This document shows positions 46,267 through 57,390 of a DNA stretch of 64,000 nt, one piece after another. The notes beneath the pieces were generated by a model. That model saw only the letters and a list, made by a program, of their open reading frames with translations, searched no databases and had not been told where the DNA came from. The stretch is from Dyella_B sp035503745 (GTDB taxonomy: Bacteria; Pseudomonadota; Gammaproteobacteria; Xanthomonadales; Rhodanobacteraceae), in contig NZ_DATJTC010000009.1 of assembly GCF_035503745.1 (NCBI RefSeq), forward strand, positions 1 through 64,000, given 5' to 3'. How positions within the stretch are numbered: position 1 is the first letter of the stretch; each line of letters opens with the position of its first letter. Made by a program: the position numbers and the translations under genes.

Positions 46267-47913
46267 TCAAAACAAGGCGGCTGCCTTGCTGAGGGCAATC
46301 CACACGCCAATCAGGAACGGGATGCCCACCAGCGCCCAAGCAAGGACACCCACCATGCCCAACCCTCCACGCGCCGCCTCGCCGACCATGGCCGTGGCAC
46401 CGGTCGCCTCGTGTTGCAGCGAGCGTTCGCGCGCCAGTTCCTCGGCCGTCATATGTCGGCTTTCTTTGACCGGCTTGATCAACACGTTGGCAATCAGGCC
46501 CACCAGCAGCAATCCCGCCAGGATGTACAGGGTCCGGTCGTAAACCAGACTCTTGGCAACACCCGCATCCAACTGCGCCTGACGTATCGCCGCGATCAGA
46601 AATGGCCCTACCACGCCGGCCACGGACCATGCGGTAAGCAGACGTCCGTGTATGGCGCCGACCATCTGCGTGCCAAAAATATCGGCCAGATAAGCCGGCA
46701 CCGTGGCAAAGCCGCCGCCATACATGGAGATGATCACGCACACCGCCATCACAAACAGCCCGGCATCGCCGGCGTGGCCCAGCGTGGGCAGGCTGCAGTA
46801 CAGCGCAATGCCCAGCACGAAGAACGCCACGTAGGTGAGCTTGCGTCCGATGAAGTCGGAGGTGGATGCCCAGAAGATACGGCCAAGGCTGTTGAACAGG
46901 CTGATCAATCCCACCAGGCCGGCAGCGGACGCGGCGATGGCGGCCTTTTGCGCAACGGTCAGCGTCGTGGCGGCATCCAGTCCAAGCAGGCGGCCGCCGA
47001 ACACTTCCTGGAACATGGGGCTTGCCATCGAGATCACGCCGATGCCTGCCGTGACGTTCAAGCACAGCACGATCCAGATCAGCCAGAACTGCGGCGTTTT
47101 CCATGCCTGGTTCAAGTGCACATGATGCTGCGTGATGAGCTTGTTGGACGACGCCGTGGGCGCAGTCCAGCCGGCTGGCGCCCAGCCATGGGGCGGCACG
47201 CGAAAGCCGAATGCACCGGCCGACATCGCGATGACATAGAGCACTCCCATCACGATCAAGGTGTTGGCCACACCCGGTACGCCGCCATGAGCGAAATGCG
47301 CCATCAACGCCACCGCGATCGGCGCGCCGATCAACGCGCCGCCGCCGTAGCCCATGATGGCGAAGCCGGTGGCCAGGCCTCGGCGATCGGGAAACCATTT
47401 GATCAGCGTCGATACCGGCGAAATATAGCCAAGCCCTTGCCCCACGCCGCCCAGTACGCCGCAGCCCAAAAAAGTAAGCCACAGCTGATGCATTGACACG
47501 CCGATACCGCCGAGCACCAATCCGCCGCCCCAGCACAATGCCGCGATGAACCCGGCTTTACGAGGGCCCGCACGCTCCAGCCAGCCACCCCAGATCGCCG
47601 CTGAAATACCCAGCATCGCGATAAATGTTTCGAAGATGTGCGTGACGGCCGGCACCGTCCAGTTGCACGATGTGGCCGACAGCTGGCCGAAGAACCCCAG
47701 GCTTTCGCAACTCGGTGCGCCGGGTATCAACTTGCTCATCGGCAACCAGAATACGGAAAACCCGTAAGCCATGCCGATGCACAAATGGATGGCCAACGCC
47801 GCGGGAGGAACCAGCCAGCGATTGAAGCGCGGTCCGGCGATGGTGCGTTCCCTCGCCCACAATCCCGGCGCCGCTCCCCTGGACGCCGGTACAGCCTCGT
47901 GCACGACAGTCAT
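46267..47913 (-). CDS. OFA-type MFS transporter (oxalate/formate antiporter family)
   Basis: The 548-residue transporter has about twelve spans, with the OFA features LAIHLCIGMAYGFSVFWLPM in the first span, GGVGQGLGYISPVSTLIKWF and PDRRGLATGFAIMGYGGGAL. OFA proteins exchange carboxylates such as oxalate, formate or pyruvate-like acids; the substrate here is unknown. The soluble loop after span 1 (SFNGAPSCESL-like region with a cysteine pair) and the extended C-terminus are common in the family's larger members. ATG 47913 has GGAG six bases upstream and is preferred over ATG 47925. Confidence 0.87.
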   Translation of the reverse strand: MTVVHEAVPASRGAAPGLWARERTIAGPRFNRWLVPPAALAIHLCIGMAYGFSVFWLPMSKLIPGAPSCESLGFFGQLSATSCNWTVPAVTHIFETFIAMLGISAAIWGGWLERAGPRKAGFIAALCWGGGLVLGGIGVSMHQLWLTFLGCGVLGGVGQGLGYISPVSTLIKWFPDRRGLATGFAIMGYGGGALIGAPIAVALMAHFAHGGVPGVANTLIVMGVLYVIAMSAGAFGFRVPPHGWAPAGWTAPTASSNKLITQHHVHLNQAWKTPQFWLIWIVLCLNVTAGIGVISMASPMFQEVFGGRLLGLDAATTLTVAQKAAIAASAAGLVGLISLFNSLGRIFWASTSDFIGRKLTYVAFFVLGIALYCSLPTLGHAGDAGLFVMAVCVIISMYGGGFATVPAYLADIFGTQMVGAIHGRLLTAWSVAGVVGPFLIAAIRQAQLDAGVAKSLVYDRTLYILAGLLLVGLIANVLIKPVKESRHMTAEELARERSLQHEATGATAMVGEAARGGLGMVGVLAWALVGIPFLIGVWIALSKAAALF

Positions 47914-48185
47914 GTTCGTCTCCATTCAGAGGTCGAAACTACTGATGCATCGCATAGGCGACGCGCACGACTCTAGCCTAAACCGCAGCGCGACGGTTGC
48001 CGCCGAGACTCCAGGCATAGTGCTTCGCAACATGTCATATTCGGCAGGGCACGCTGTAACATGCCAAGCATATGTATGCGGCCGAAATTTTGAACGAGCC
48101 GTCTATTCGCACGGCAGTTTGCACGGTCTTGCACCGCAATATCGGCGATCGTGCAGGCAGCTCTCGCAGCCGTCTGGACGGCCGC

Positions 48186-49157
48186 TCAACGCGACGCCAG
48201 GCGCGCCTGCACTTCGGCGTAGATCCGCGCGCGTTTGGCGGAAAACCACCCCATTACACCCGTGACCGGTACAGGCAGCAGCGCCAGCATGCGCGAGGCA
48301 TCGGCCACGCGTTGCAGGTGCGCACTATGGAAATCGGCAAAGGCCTTGGCCAGTTCCGGCGTGCGGAACGGCGTTTGAATGTATTCGTCCAGCAGCGCGC
48401 CCAGCATGGCCGCGGCGCGGCGGGCGATCTCCACGTTGGCGCGCGTCACGTTAGCGTCGCCGTGGGGAACGTTGTAAGCCGCTTCAATCGCCTTGACCAG
48501 TTGCCGGAATTCGGTAGCGTGCAGGGGACGGCAGTAAATGGGCGCTTTTGCGCGCGCCAGCAGCCAGGTCTGATCCTCGCGCGCCAGCGCGCCGGAATTG
48601 TTGGTCGCCACGTTGAGCGCCTGGTTGTAGCTGTAGGCGTACTCGCCCATCAGCTCGATCGCCAGCTCCTCGCGCACCATCGGCACGTCGCGGCGGATAC
48701 CGTCGCGGCCGTACCAGCGAATGTATTCGGGCGTGACGTCGTAGAAGCTGCCGCGCGGCGGCCGTACGAACAAGCGGTCTTCCGCATCGCCCGACAGCGT
48801 AGGATTCAAAGCGCGCATGCCCGAGGCGCGCGCTGCAAGTGCGCGATCGAGCAACACCTCGGCGGTGACCAGCTCGTGATGGTATTCGCCGAACAGGCTG
48901 TCATCGTCGACGTGGGCGAAGTACACGAAACGGATGTGGCGAATCGCGCGCGCGGCGCGGCGCGCCCGCTTCGCCGGATCGTTTAAGCGACGCTTCCAGG
49001 CACGCAGACGGCCGCCAAGGCCAGACGCGTCGGCAGGCGCCGATGCCTTCGATGCGCCATGCGCCGACGGCAGATCGTTTAGCAATTGGCCTACTTCGCG
49101 ATCAGACACGTTGGTCGCATCGCATAATGGGTCGTCATTGCTTGACCACCCTGACAT
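48186..49157 (-). CDS. hypothetical protein
   Basis: The 323-residue protein (from ATG 49157; 49172 gives five more) is not recognised. The N-terminal 60 residues are polar and probably disordered, then come an Arg-rich segment (RRLNDPAKRARRAARAI), VDDDSLFGEYHHELVTAEVL, a central FVRPPRGSFYDVTPEYIRWY and a helical C-terminal half. A short hydrophobic stretch near the end (MLALLPVPVTGVMGWF) might attach it to a membrane. It has no signal peptide. Codon usage matches neighbours, so it is probably a real gene. Neither neighbour hints at its role. Confidence 0.6.
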   Translation of the reverse strand: MSGWSSNDDPLCDATNVSDREVGQLLNDLPSAHGASKASAPADASGLGGRLRAWKRRLNDPAKRARRAARAIRHIRFVYFAHVDDDSLFGEYHHELVTAEVLLDRALAARASGMRALNPTLSGDAEDRLFVRPPRGSFYDVTPEYIRWYGRDGIRRDVPMVREELAIELMGEYAYSYNQALNVATNNSGALAREDQTWLLARAKAPIYCRPLHATEFRQLVKAIEAAYNVPHGDANVTRANVEIARRAAAMLGALLDEYIQTPFRTPELAKAFADFHSAHLQRVADASRMLALLPVPVTGVMGWFSAKRARIYAEVQARLASR

Positions 49158-49172
49158 CTCTGACTCGCACAC

Positions 49173-49700
49173 ACCGACACCCTCAAACTACAAGCGCGCA
49201 CAGCAATATCCATCGCCAGACGCAACGCGTTGAAGAATCGCCTATCGATTCCGTGGCAAAGAGAGCGCCTCGGCAGCGCGGTGGTACCTGTCCGGCCTCA
49301 TGGCCGCACGCGCCCGTGCGCAGGGAGCCAAGCGCTCCACCGCGTTGCGGGCAACGTCGCGAATACATTCGCCGTGAATGGGCGCCGTGCAGCGTGGCGT
49401 CCTCAAACTCCTTGCATGCGCCAGGAACGGTTCGGATCGGCCCGGCGCACGCACCTTCGTGCACGCGCGGTCCGCATGAACATCAACGCTGTCGTAAAGC
49501 CCGCACGAACGCCGAGGGGGACATCGTTCCGTGGGACTTCACACGCTTGTTTATCGAGTCCGTCAACACGACGTATCGAACGCAAGCGCCCTGGGGAACG
49601 CCCATTATAGCAACTTGCACGGTCCAAACGTTAAATCCATGACCAATGACACATGCTTTTTTGTCGCAGTCACGATCAAACCATGCTCACGCGTATGGCA
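49173..49700. other. intergenic region without recognisable genes
   Basis: This 528-base gap lies between two minus-strand genes. Short open frames on both strands (for example 49183-49464 and 49230-49610) have Arg/Cys-rich shadow-like composition and no domains. The promoter of the hypothetical gene must lie at its left end. I see no RNA gene or repeat. Confidence 0.45.
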
Positions 49701-50120
49701 TTACGTCTCGGGCGGCCCTTTCAGTTCCACCATGTTGCCTTGTGGATCAAAGAGATAGATCGATGAGCTGACACCCTGGGCACCAAAGCGACGCCCCGTC
49801 TCCCCGACATGGACGCCGTGCGACCTCAAATGCGCCACGATCGCGGCCTCCTCGTAGCCATCCACGCTCAGGCACAGGTGATCCATGTTGTGCCCGCCGG
49901 TGCCCGGGCCTGCGCCACCTTGCCGGCCAAGCTTGCCTTCGATGCTGACCAGGTCGATCAGCGATGCGCCGGCACGAAGTTGCACCAGGCCAATCTCATC
50001 CTGTCGCCGCTCGAGGGTGCAGCCGAGCACGTCGCAATAAAAAGCCTGCATGAGCGCAACGTCGTAAACGCGCAGTACCACGTGGTCCAATTGCTGAATG
50101 CGAAAGGGCGGCTTGTTCAT
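49701..50120 (-). CDS. VOC-family protein (glyoxalase/dioxygenase fold)
   Basis: The 139-residue protein has two paired beta-alpha-beta-beta-beta modules of the vicinal-oxygen-chelate fold. The first begins QQLDHVVLRVYDVALMQAFY with metal ligand His13; the second begins HNMDHLCLSVDGYEE with another histidine and ends in SIYLFDPQGNMVELKG with the glutamate ligand. Members bind a divalent metal and act as lyases, dioxygenases or antibiotic-binding proteins; the substrate is unknown. ATG 50120 is used; an ATG at 50138 would add six residues. It is divergent from gcvP and its riboswitch. Confidence 0.88.
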   Translation of the reverse strand: MNKPPFRIQQLDHVVLRVYDVALMQAFYCDVLGCTLERRQDEIGLVQLRAGASLIDLVSIEGKLGRQGGAGPGTGGHNMDHLCLSVDGYEEAAIVAHLRSHGVHVGETGRRFGAQGVSSSIYLFDPQGNMVELKGPPET

Positions 50121-50254
50121 AGCGCATCGCTTTTCCATTCGTCAGCGACCCGTTCGCCGCGATGACGTCGGCCAGGGGACGCAACGAGGATGTTGGGAGG
50201 CCAAGGCTACTCCGGCCAAGCTGAATACGGCAGTGCGCCGAGCCCTGCACAAGG

Positions 50255-50260
50255 TATAAT
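50255..50260 (+). promoter_or_regulatory. -10 element of the gcvP leader promoter
   Basis: TATAAT matches the sigma-70 -10 consensus exactly and lies 17 bases before the first aptamer. The -35 region (about 50232-50237) is poor. Confidence 0.55.
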
Positions 50261-50276
50261 TGGGGTCTTGATGTAC

Positions 50277-50446
50277 ATGGTGGGAGAAGCGGGCCTACAC
50301 CCGCTGCCGAAGGCGCAACGCCCGTAATCGCTCAGGCTCCATACCGCCATATACCCAAGACTCTGGAGAGACCGGTTCGATCCGGCGCCGAAGGGGCACG
50401 AAGCGCAGACCCTGCCGCTTCCAAACTCTCAGGCAAAAGGACAGAG
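50277..50446 (+). ncRNA. tandem glycine riboswitch
   Basis: Two aptamers lie in series in the gcvP leader. The first runs 50277-50350, with P1 ATGGTGG/CCGCCAT and the conserved GGGAGAAGCGGG, CGCCGAAGG-like and CTCAGGC blocks. The second runs 50361-50446, with P1 CTCTG/CAGAG and blocks CTGGAGAGACC, GGCGCCGAAGGGGCA and CTCTCAGGCAAAAGGACAGAG. This is the established glycine-sensing gcvT-type motif, normally switching on glycine cleavage when glycine is abundant. The terminator at 50457-50476 supplies the expression platform. Confidence 0.95.
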
Positions 50447-50456
50447 GGGCGCCCCG

Positions 50457-50476
50457 CGTGCGGCCTGCACGTTTTT
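50457..50476 (+). terminator. riboswitch-controlled terminator
   Basis: CGTGC-GGCCT-GCACG followed by five T's lies between the second aptamer and the gcvP ATG. The preceding GGGGCGCCCC segment could pair alternatively, so glycine binding probably prevents this terminator from forming. The short stem makes it a weak but plausible attenuator. Confidence 0.6.
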
Positions 50477-50493
50477 CTTCGGACGCCTTTGCC

Positions 50494-53364
50494 ATGAGCC
50501 AGAAAACCTCTCCTTCGCTGCGCGAACTCGAGCACCATCACGCCTTCATCGAGCGCCACATCGGCCCGAACGACGCCGAGATCGCGCAGATGCTGCACGT
50601 GATCGGCCATGCTTCGCTCGAAGCCATGACCGATGCCATCGTGCCAGGCCAGATCAAGTCCACGCAGCCGCTGGCGCTGCCCGCCAGCATCACCGAAGAA
50701 GAAGCGCTGGCGAAGATCCGCCTGATCGCGCGCAAAAACAAGGTGTTCAAGAACTTCATCGGCCAGGGTTATTACGGCACGCTCACGCCCAACGTCATCC
50801 TGCGCAACATTCTGGAGAACCCGGCGTGGTACACGGCGTATACGCCCTACCAGGCGGAAATTTCGCAAGGCCGCATGGAAGCGCTGATCAACTTCCAGAC
50901 CATGGTCGCCGACCTCACCGGCATGGACATCTCCAACGCCTCGCTGCTTGACGAAGCCACCGCCGCGGGCGAAGCGATGACGCTGGCCAAGCGTTCGGCC
51001 AAATCCAAGTCCAACGTGTTCTTCGTCGCCAACGACGTGCATCCGCAGACGCTGGAAGTGCTGCACACCCGCGCCGACGGCGTGGGCATCGAATTGCAGG
51101 TGGGCGAGCCCTCGCAAGCGGCCAGTGTGGATAGCTTCGGCGTGCTGCTGCAGTACCCCAACACCTACGGCCAGATCCACGACTACCGCGCCGTGGCCGA
51201 GGCCGTGCATGCGCGCGGCGGCATCGTCGCCGTGGCCACCGACCTGCTTGCGCTGACCCTGATCGCTTCGCCCGGTTCGTGGGGCGCGGACATCGTGATC
51301 GGCAACAGCCAGCGTTTCGGCGTGCCGTTCGGCTTCGGCGGCCCGCACGCCGCGTATCTCGCTTGCCGTGACGCGTACAAGCGCTCGATGCCGGGCCGCC
51401 TGATCGGCGTGTCCGTGGACGCCGAGGGCAAGCCCGCCTACCGCCTGACACTGCAGACGCGCGAGCAGCACATCCGCCGCGAAAAGGCCACGTCCAACAT
51501 CTGCACCGCGCAGGTGCTGTTGGCCGTGATGGCCAGCATGTACGCCGTGTATCACGGTCCGGAAGGTTTGCAGCGCATCGCACGGCGCACGCATCGCCTT
51601 GCCGCCATCCTCGCTGCCGCGCTGCGCGGCGCGGGCATGACGGTGCACAACGATTTCTTCGACACCCTGCACGTCACCAACGTCGATGCCGATGCGATCC
51701 ACGCCATGGCGGTGAGCAAGGGCATCAACCTGCGCCAGATCCACGGCCAGAGCGTGGGCATCAGCCTGGACGAAACCACCACGCGCGCCGACGTGCAGGC
51801 ACTGGCCGACCTGTTCGGCGCGGACCTGGGCGACATCGACGAGCTTGACGCCGGCACCGCCGACGCCCTGCCCGCCGCGCTGCTGCGCAAGGATGCCTTC
51901 CTGCAGCACCCGGTGTTCAACACCCATCACAGCGAACACGAATTGCTGCGCTACATGCGTTCGCTGGCCGACAAGGACCTGGCGATGGATCGCACCATGA
52001 TCCCGCTGGGCAGCTGCACCATGAAGCTCAACGCCACCGCCGAAATGATCCCGGTGACGTGGCCGGAATTCGGCGCGATCCATCCGCTGGCGCCGGCCGA
52101 CCAGACGCAGGGCTACAAGCAGCTAATCGACGAACTGGAAGCGATGCTGGTCGAATGCACCGGCTACGATGCCGTCAGCCTGCAGCCGAACTCCGGCGCG
52201 CAGGGCGAATACGCGGGCCTGCTCGCCATCCGCGAATATCACCGCTCGCGCGGCGATGACAAGCGCGACATCTGCCTGATTCCCGAATCGGCGCATGGCA
52301 CTAATCCGGCCTCTGCGCAGATGTGCGGGATGACGGTGGTGGTGACCAAGTGCGACAGCAACGGCAACGTCGATGTGGAAGACATCCGCGCCAAGGCCGA
52401 GAAATATTCCGACCGCCTCGCCGCGCTGATGATTACCTACCCGTCCACCCATGGCGTATTCGAGGAAGACGTGGTGCGCATCTGCGAGATCGTGCACCAG
52501 CACGGCGGCCAGGTGTACACCGACGGCGCCAACATGAACGCACTGGTCGGCCTGGCCAAGCCCGGCAAGTGGGGCTCGGACGTCTCGCACCTGAACCTGC
52601 ACAAGACCTTCTGCATTCCCCACGGCGGTGGCGGCCCGGGCGTAGGCCCGTGCGCGGTGAAGTCGCACCTCGCGCCGTTCCTGCCGCGCACGCTCGGCGG
52701 CGAAGGCAAGGTCGGCATGGTCAGCGCGGCGAGCTTCGGCAGCGCCAGCATCCTGCCGATCAGCTGGATGTACATCACGCTGATGGGCCAGCAGGGCCTG
52801 CGCAAGGCCACCCAGGTGGCGCTGCTCAACGCCAACTACATTGCCAAGCGCCTGGCGTCCCATTACGAAACGCTCTACACCGGCCGTAACGGCCTGGTGG
52901 CGCACGAGTGCATCCTTGATCTTCGTCCGATCAAGGACGCCACCGGCATCAGCGCCGAGGACGTGGCCAAGCGCCTGATCGACTTCGGCTTCCATGCACC
53001 GACGTTGAGCTTCCCGGTGGCCGGCACGCTGATGGTGGAGCCCACCGAAAGCGAATCGATGCACGAGCTGGATCGCTTCATCGACGCGATGATCCAGATC
53101 CGCGACGAAGTCCGCGCCATCGAAGACGGCCGCCTGGACCGCGAAGACAATCCGCTGAAAAACGCGCCGCACACCGCCACCATGGTGACCGGCACTGAAT
53201 GGACCCACGCCTACCCGCGCGAACTGGCCGCCTTCCCGCTGCCGAGCCTGAAGCTGCAGAAGTACTGGTCGCCGGTGGCGCGCGTGGACAACGTCTACGG
53301 CGACAAGAACGTGATGTGCGCGTGCATTCCGGTGGATGCGTACAAGGAAGAAGCCGAGGCGTAA
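50494..53364 (+). CDS. gcvP: glycine dehydrogenase (decarboxylating), glycine cleavage P protein
   Basis: The 956-residue P protein decarboxylates glycine and passes the aminomethyl group to lipoyl-H protein. It is the one-chain form with two homologous halves; PLP is bound by Lys704 in HLNLHKTFCIPHGGGGPG, and PLGSCTMKLNATAEM marks the start of the C-terminal half. It opens LRELEHHHAFIERHIGPNDAE. ATG 50494 is preferred on conservation of MSQ..LRELEHH and because GTG 50458 lies inside the attenuator stem; the ribosome-binding site is weak. gcvT and gcvH are not in the window. It ends at a strong bidirectional terminator. Confidence 0.97.
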   Translation: MSQKTSPSLRELEHHHAFIERHIGPNDAEIAQMLHVIGHASLEAMTDAIVPGQIKSTQPLALPASITEEEALAKIRLIARKNKVFKNFIGQGYYGTLTPNVILRNILENPAWYTAYTPYQAEISQGRMEALINFQTMVADLTGMDISNASLLDEATAAGEAMTLAKRSAKSKSNVFFVANDVHPQTLEVLHTRADGVGIELQVGEPSQAASVDSFGVLLQYPNTYGQIHDYRAVAEAVHARGGIVAVATDLLALTLIASPGSWGADIVIGNSQRFGVPFGFGGPHAAYLACRDAYKRSMPGRLIGVSVDAEGKPAYRLTLQTREQHIRREKATSNICTAQVLLAVMASMYAVYHGPEGLQRIARRTHRLAAILAAALRGAGMTVHNDFFDTLHVTNVDADAIHAMAVSKGINLRQIHGQSVGISLDETTTRADVQALADLFGADLGDIDELDAGTADALPAALLRKDAFLQHPVFNTHHSEHELLRYMRSLADKDLAMDRTMIPLGSCTMKLNATAEMIPVTWPEFGAIHPLAPADQTQGYKQLIDELEAMLVECTGYDAVSLQPNSGAQGEYAGLLAIREYHRSRGDDKRDICLIPESAHGTNPASAQMCGMTVVVTKCDSNGNVDVEDIRAKAEKYSDRLAALMITYPSTHGVFEEDVVRICEIVHQHGGQVYTDGANMNALVGLAKPGKWGSDVSHLNLHKTFCIPHGGGGPGVGPCAVKSHLAPFLPRTLGGEGKVGMVSAASFGSASILPISWMYITLMGQQGLRKATQVALLNANYIAKRLASHYETLYTGRNGLVAHECILDLRPIKDATGISAEDVAKRLIDFGFHAPTLSFPVAGTLMVEPTESESMHELDRFIDAMIQIRDEVRAIEDGRLDREDNPLKNAPHTATMVTGTEWTHAYPRELAAFPLPSLKLQKYWSPVARVDNVYGDKNVMCACIPVDAYKEEAEA

Positions 53365-53386
53365 GCAGGCGGTGACATCGATACGA

Positions 53387-53421
53387 AAAAAGAACCCCGC
53401 TCATTCGGCGGGGTTCTTTTT
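53387..53421. terminator. bidirectional intrinsic terminator
   Basis: A perfect 14-bp stem (AAAAAGAACCCCGC / GCGGGGTTCTTTTT) with a 7-base loop lies between convergent gcvP and the aminopeptidase gene, with A/T runs on both sides serving both strands. Confidence 0.92.
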
Positions 53422-53443
53422 GACGCTCGCTTAGCCGCTCCGC

Positions 53444-56089
<2,646 letters not shown>

Positions 56090-56322
56090 AACGTCCCCTA
56101 AATCTGTGAATGATCGCCCCGGCCGGTGAACCGGACGCCGGTGTCTTGGGAATCTTCCGGCCGGGCCCCTTGCCCAAAGCCGAACGGTCGAATAGTGCGG
56201 CGAGCGCCAGTACGCAAGATACGGCCGGAAGTCATGGCCGTGCGTCACACCCAGCGTCTTTGTCCCCGGGATAGACGAGGCCGTGTATTACGGGCCTTGC
56301 AAGAACGGATGGCCGCAAAAAC

Positions 56323-57084
56323 TCAGCGCGTGTCGCCGGACGACGCGGGTACGGGCGGTACTTGCTGCAGATCGCCAACGGTGACATGCCCTGCCCATCC
56401 CTCGAACACGTTCACCGATGCGCGATCCACCGTCTTCACCATCTGCTGCACGGGCAGGCACTGCGAGGGATCGGAGTTGGCGTTGGCCAAGGTTGCCATG
56501 CCTTCCATGCAATACAGGCTGCCGCCGTTATTGAGCCGGTTGAGTACCGCCATGCCGTCCGCGTAGCGCTTTTGCGCGCGTACTGCGGCGGTGGCATCGC
56601 CATAGACCGGGCGCATCTTTTCCAGCAAGGCGTCGGCGGCACTGCGCTCAGCCGGCGAAGAGGCTGTGTACACCTCTTCGTAGGGTTTCTTGAAACGCGA
56701 ATCGGGACGCTCTGCGGCCAAGGCCAACCATGCCAGCGCCAGCGCGCGGTTCTTCGGCTGGTGATCGCCGTTCAACGCCATCACACCCAATACGTATTGC
56801 GCCGGCTTGCTGGCCCAGCTGGCGGCAGTGGTAAAAAAGCGATTGGACTGGGCGTAGTTGTGCTGCCCGTAGGTCATGCCGCCCAGGCAATAGTAGTAAT
56901 CGCCTGGCAGAAAACGTTCTTCGCCGATGATGCAGTTGGCGGCGGCCAGCTCCTTGTCGCTTGGCACGTAGGTGCTGCTGGTGGAGGCAGGTTGCTGCGC
57001 GGTTGCGGTACCTGCCAGCCATGCCGTTGCAAACGCTGCGGCGCACACGCATGAGGCAAGCATCTTTCGCGTCATCTTGGCCAT
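56323..57084 (-). CDS. secreted Sel1-like repeat protein of unknown function
   Basis: The 253-residue precursor has a signal peptide ending TATA (about residue 29). The middle part resembles Sel1/TPR repeats: GGMTYGQHNYAQSNRFFTTA and ASKPAQYVLGVMALNGDHQP, followed by RALALAWLALAAE. Such repeats mediate protein contacts in envelope proteins. Cysteines in NCIIGEE, YYCLGG, LYCMEG and QCLPV could form two disulphides. ATG 57084 has GGGAG seven bases upstream. It precedes the aminopeptidase on the same strand by 233 bases, with no evidence of cotranscription. Confidence 0.7.
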   Translation of the reverse strand: MAKMTRKMLASCVCAAAFATAWLAGTATAQQPASTSSTYVPSDKELAAANCIIGEERFLPGDYYYCLGGMTYGQHNYAQSNRFFTTAASWASKPAQYVLGVMALNGDHQPKNRALALAWLALAAERPDSRFKKPYEEVYTASSPAERSAADALLEKMRPVYGDATAAVRAQKRYADGMAVLNRLNNGGSLYCMEGMATLANANSDPSQCLPVQQMVKTVDRASVNVFEGWAGHVTVGDLQQVPPVPASSGDTR

Positions 57085-57390
57085 GCAACACTCCCTATAG
57101 CCAATTGCTGGTGACATCCGGCTAAACGACCCACTGCCGAACGCGATGACACGGGTATCGGCCTGACCCCAAGTATCCCCTCGCAGCCATCGCACGGCAT
57201 CCCTCGGAAGTCAGGGTGAGGTACCGCTTGCGGTTTGTAGGCCGCCCTTTCAATGGCGACACCTACCCCAGCTCTCGGCACGATGAGCAAGACAGAGCAT
57301 ATCCATGCGCACAGAACGAGGCGAAAAGCCTGACGAGAAAGGGCCCTGCAAAGAGGGCCCTTTCGGTGCAATCGCGCTTAACGGCAATGC
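57085..57390. other. intergenic region between purA and the Sel1-like gene
   Basis: This gap holds the purA-side terminator hairpin (57337-57364) and must contain the promoter of the Sel1-like gene on the minus strand. No gene is visible; short plus-strand frames over 57216-57659 are antisense shadows of purA. Confidence 0.55.
57337..57364 (-). terminator. terminator downstream of purA
   Basis: GAAAGGGCCCT (57337-57347) and AGGGCCCTTTC (57354-57364) form a perfect 11-bp stem with a six-base loop, 26 bases after the purA stop. The T-run on the minus strand is short (TTTC). Confidence 0.7.

Noticed and set aside
49183..49627. Several short frames on both strands in the 49.2-49.7 kb gap
   Set aside because: They are Arg/Cys-rich, overlap each other, have no good ribosome-binding sites and show no domain.
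50458..50494. GTG 50458 as the gcvP start
   Set aside because: It falls inside the attenuator stem and the peptide it adds is not conserved, whereas ATG 50494 starts the conserved MSQ..LRELEHH segment.
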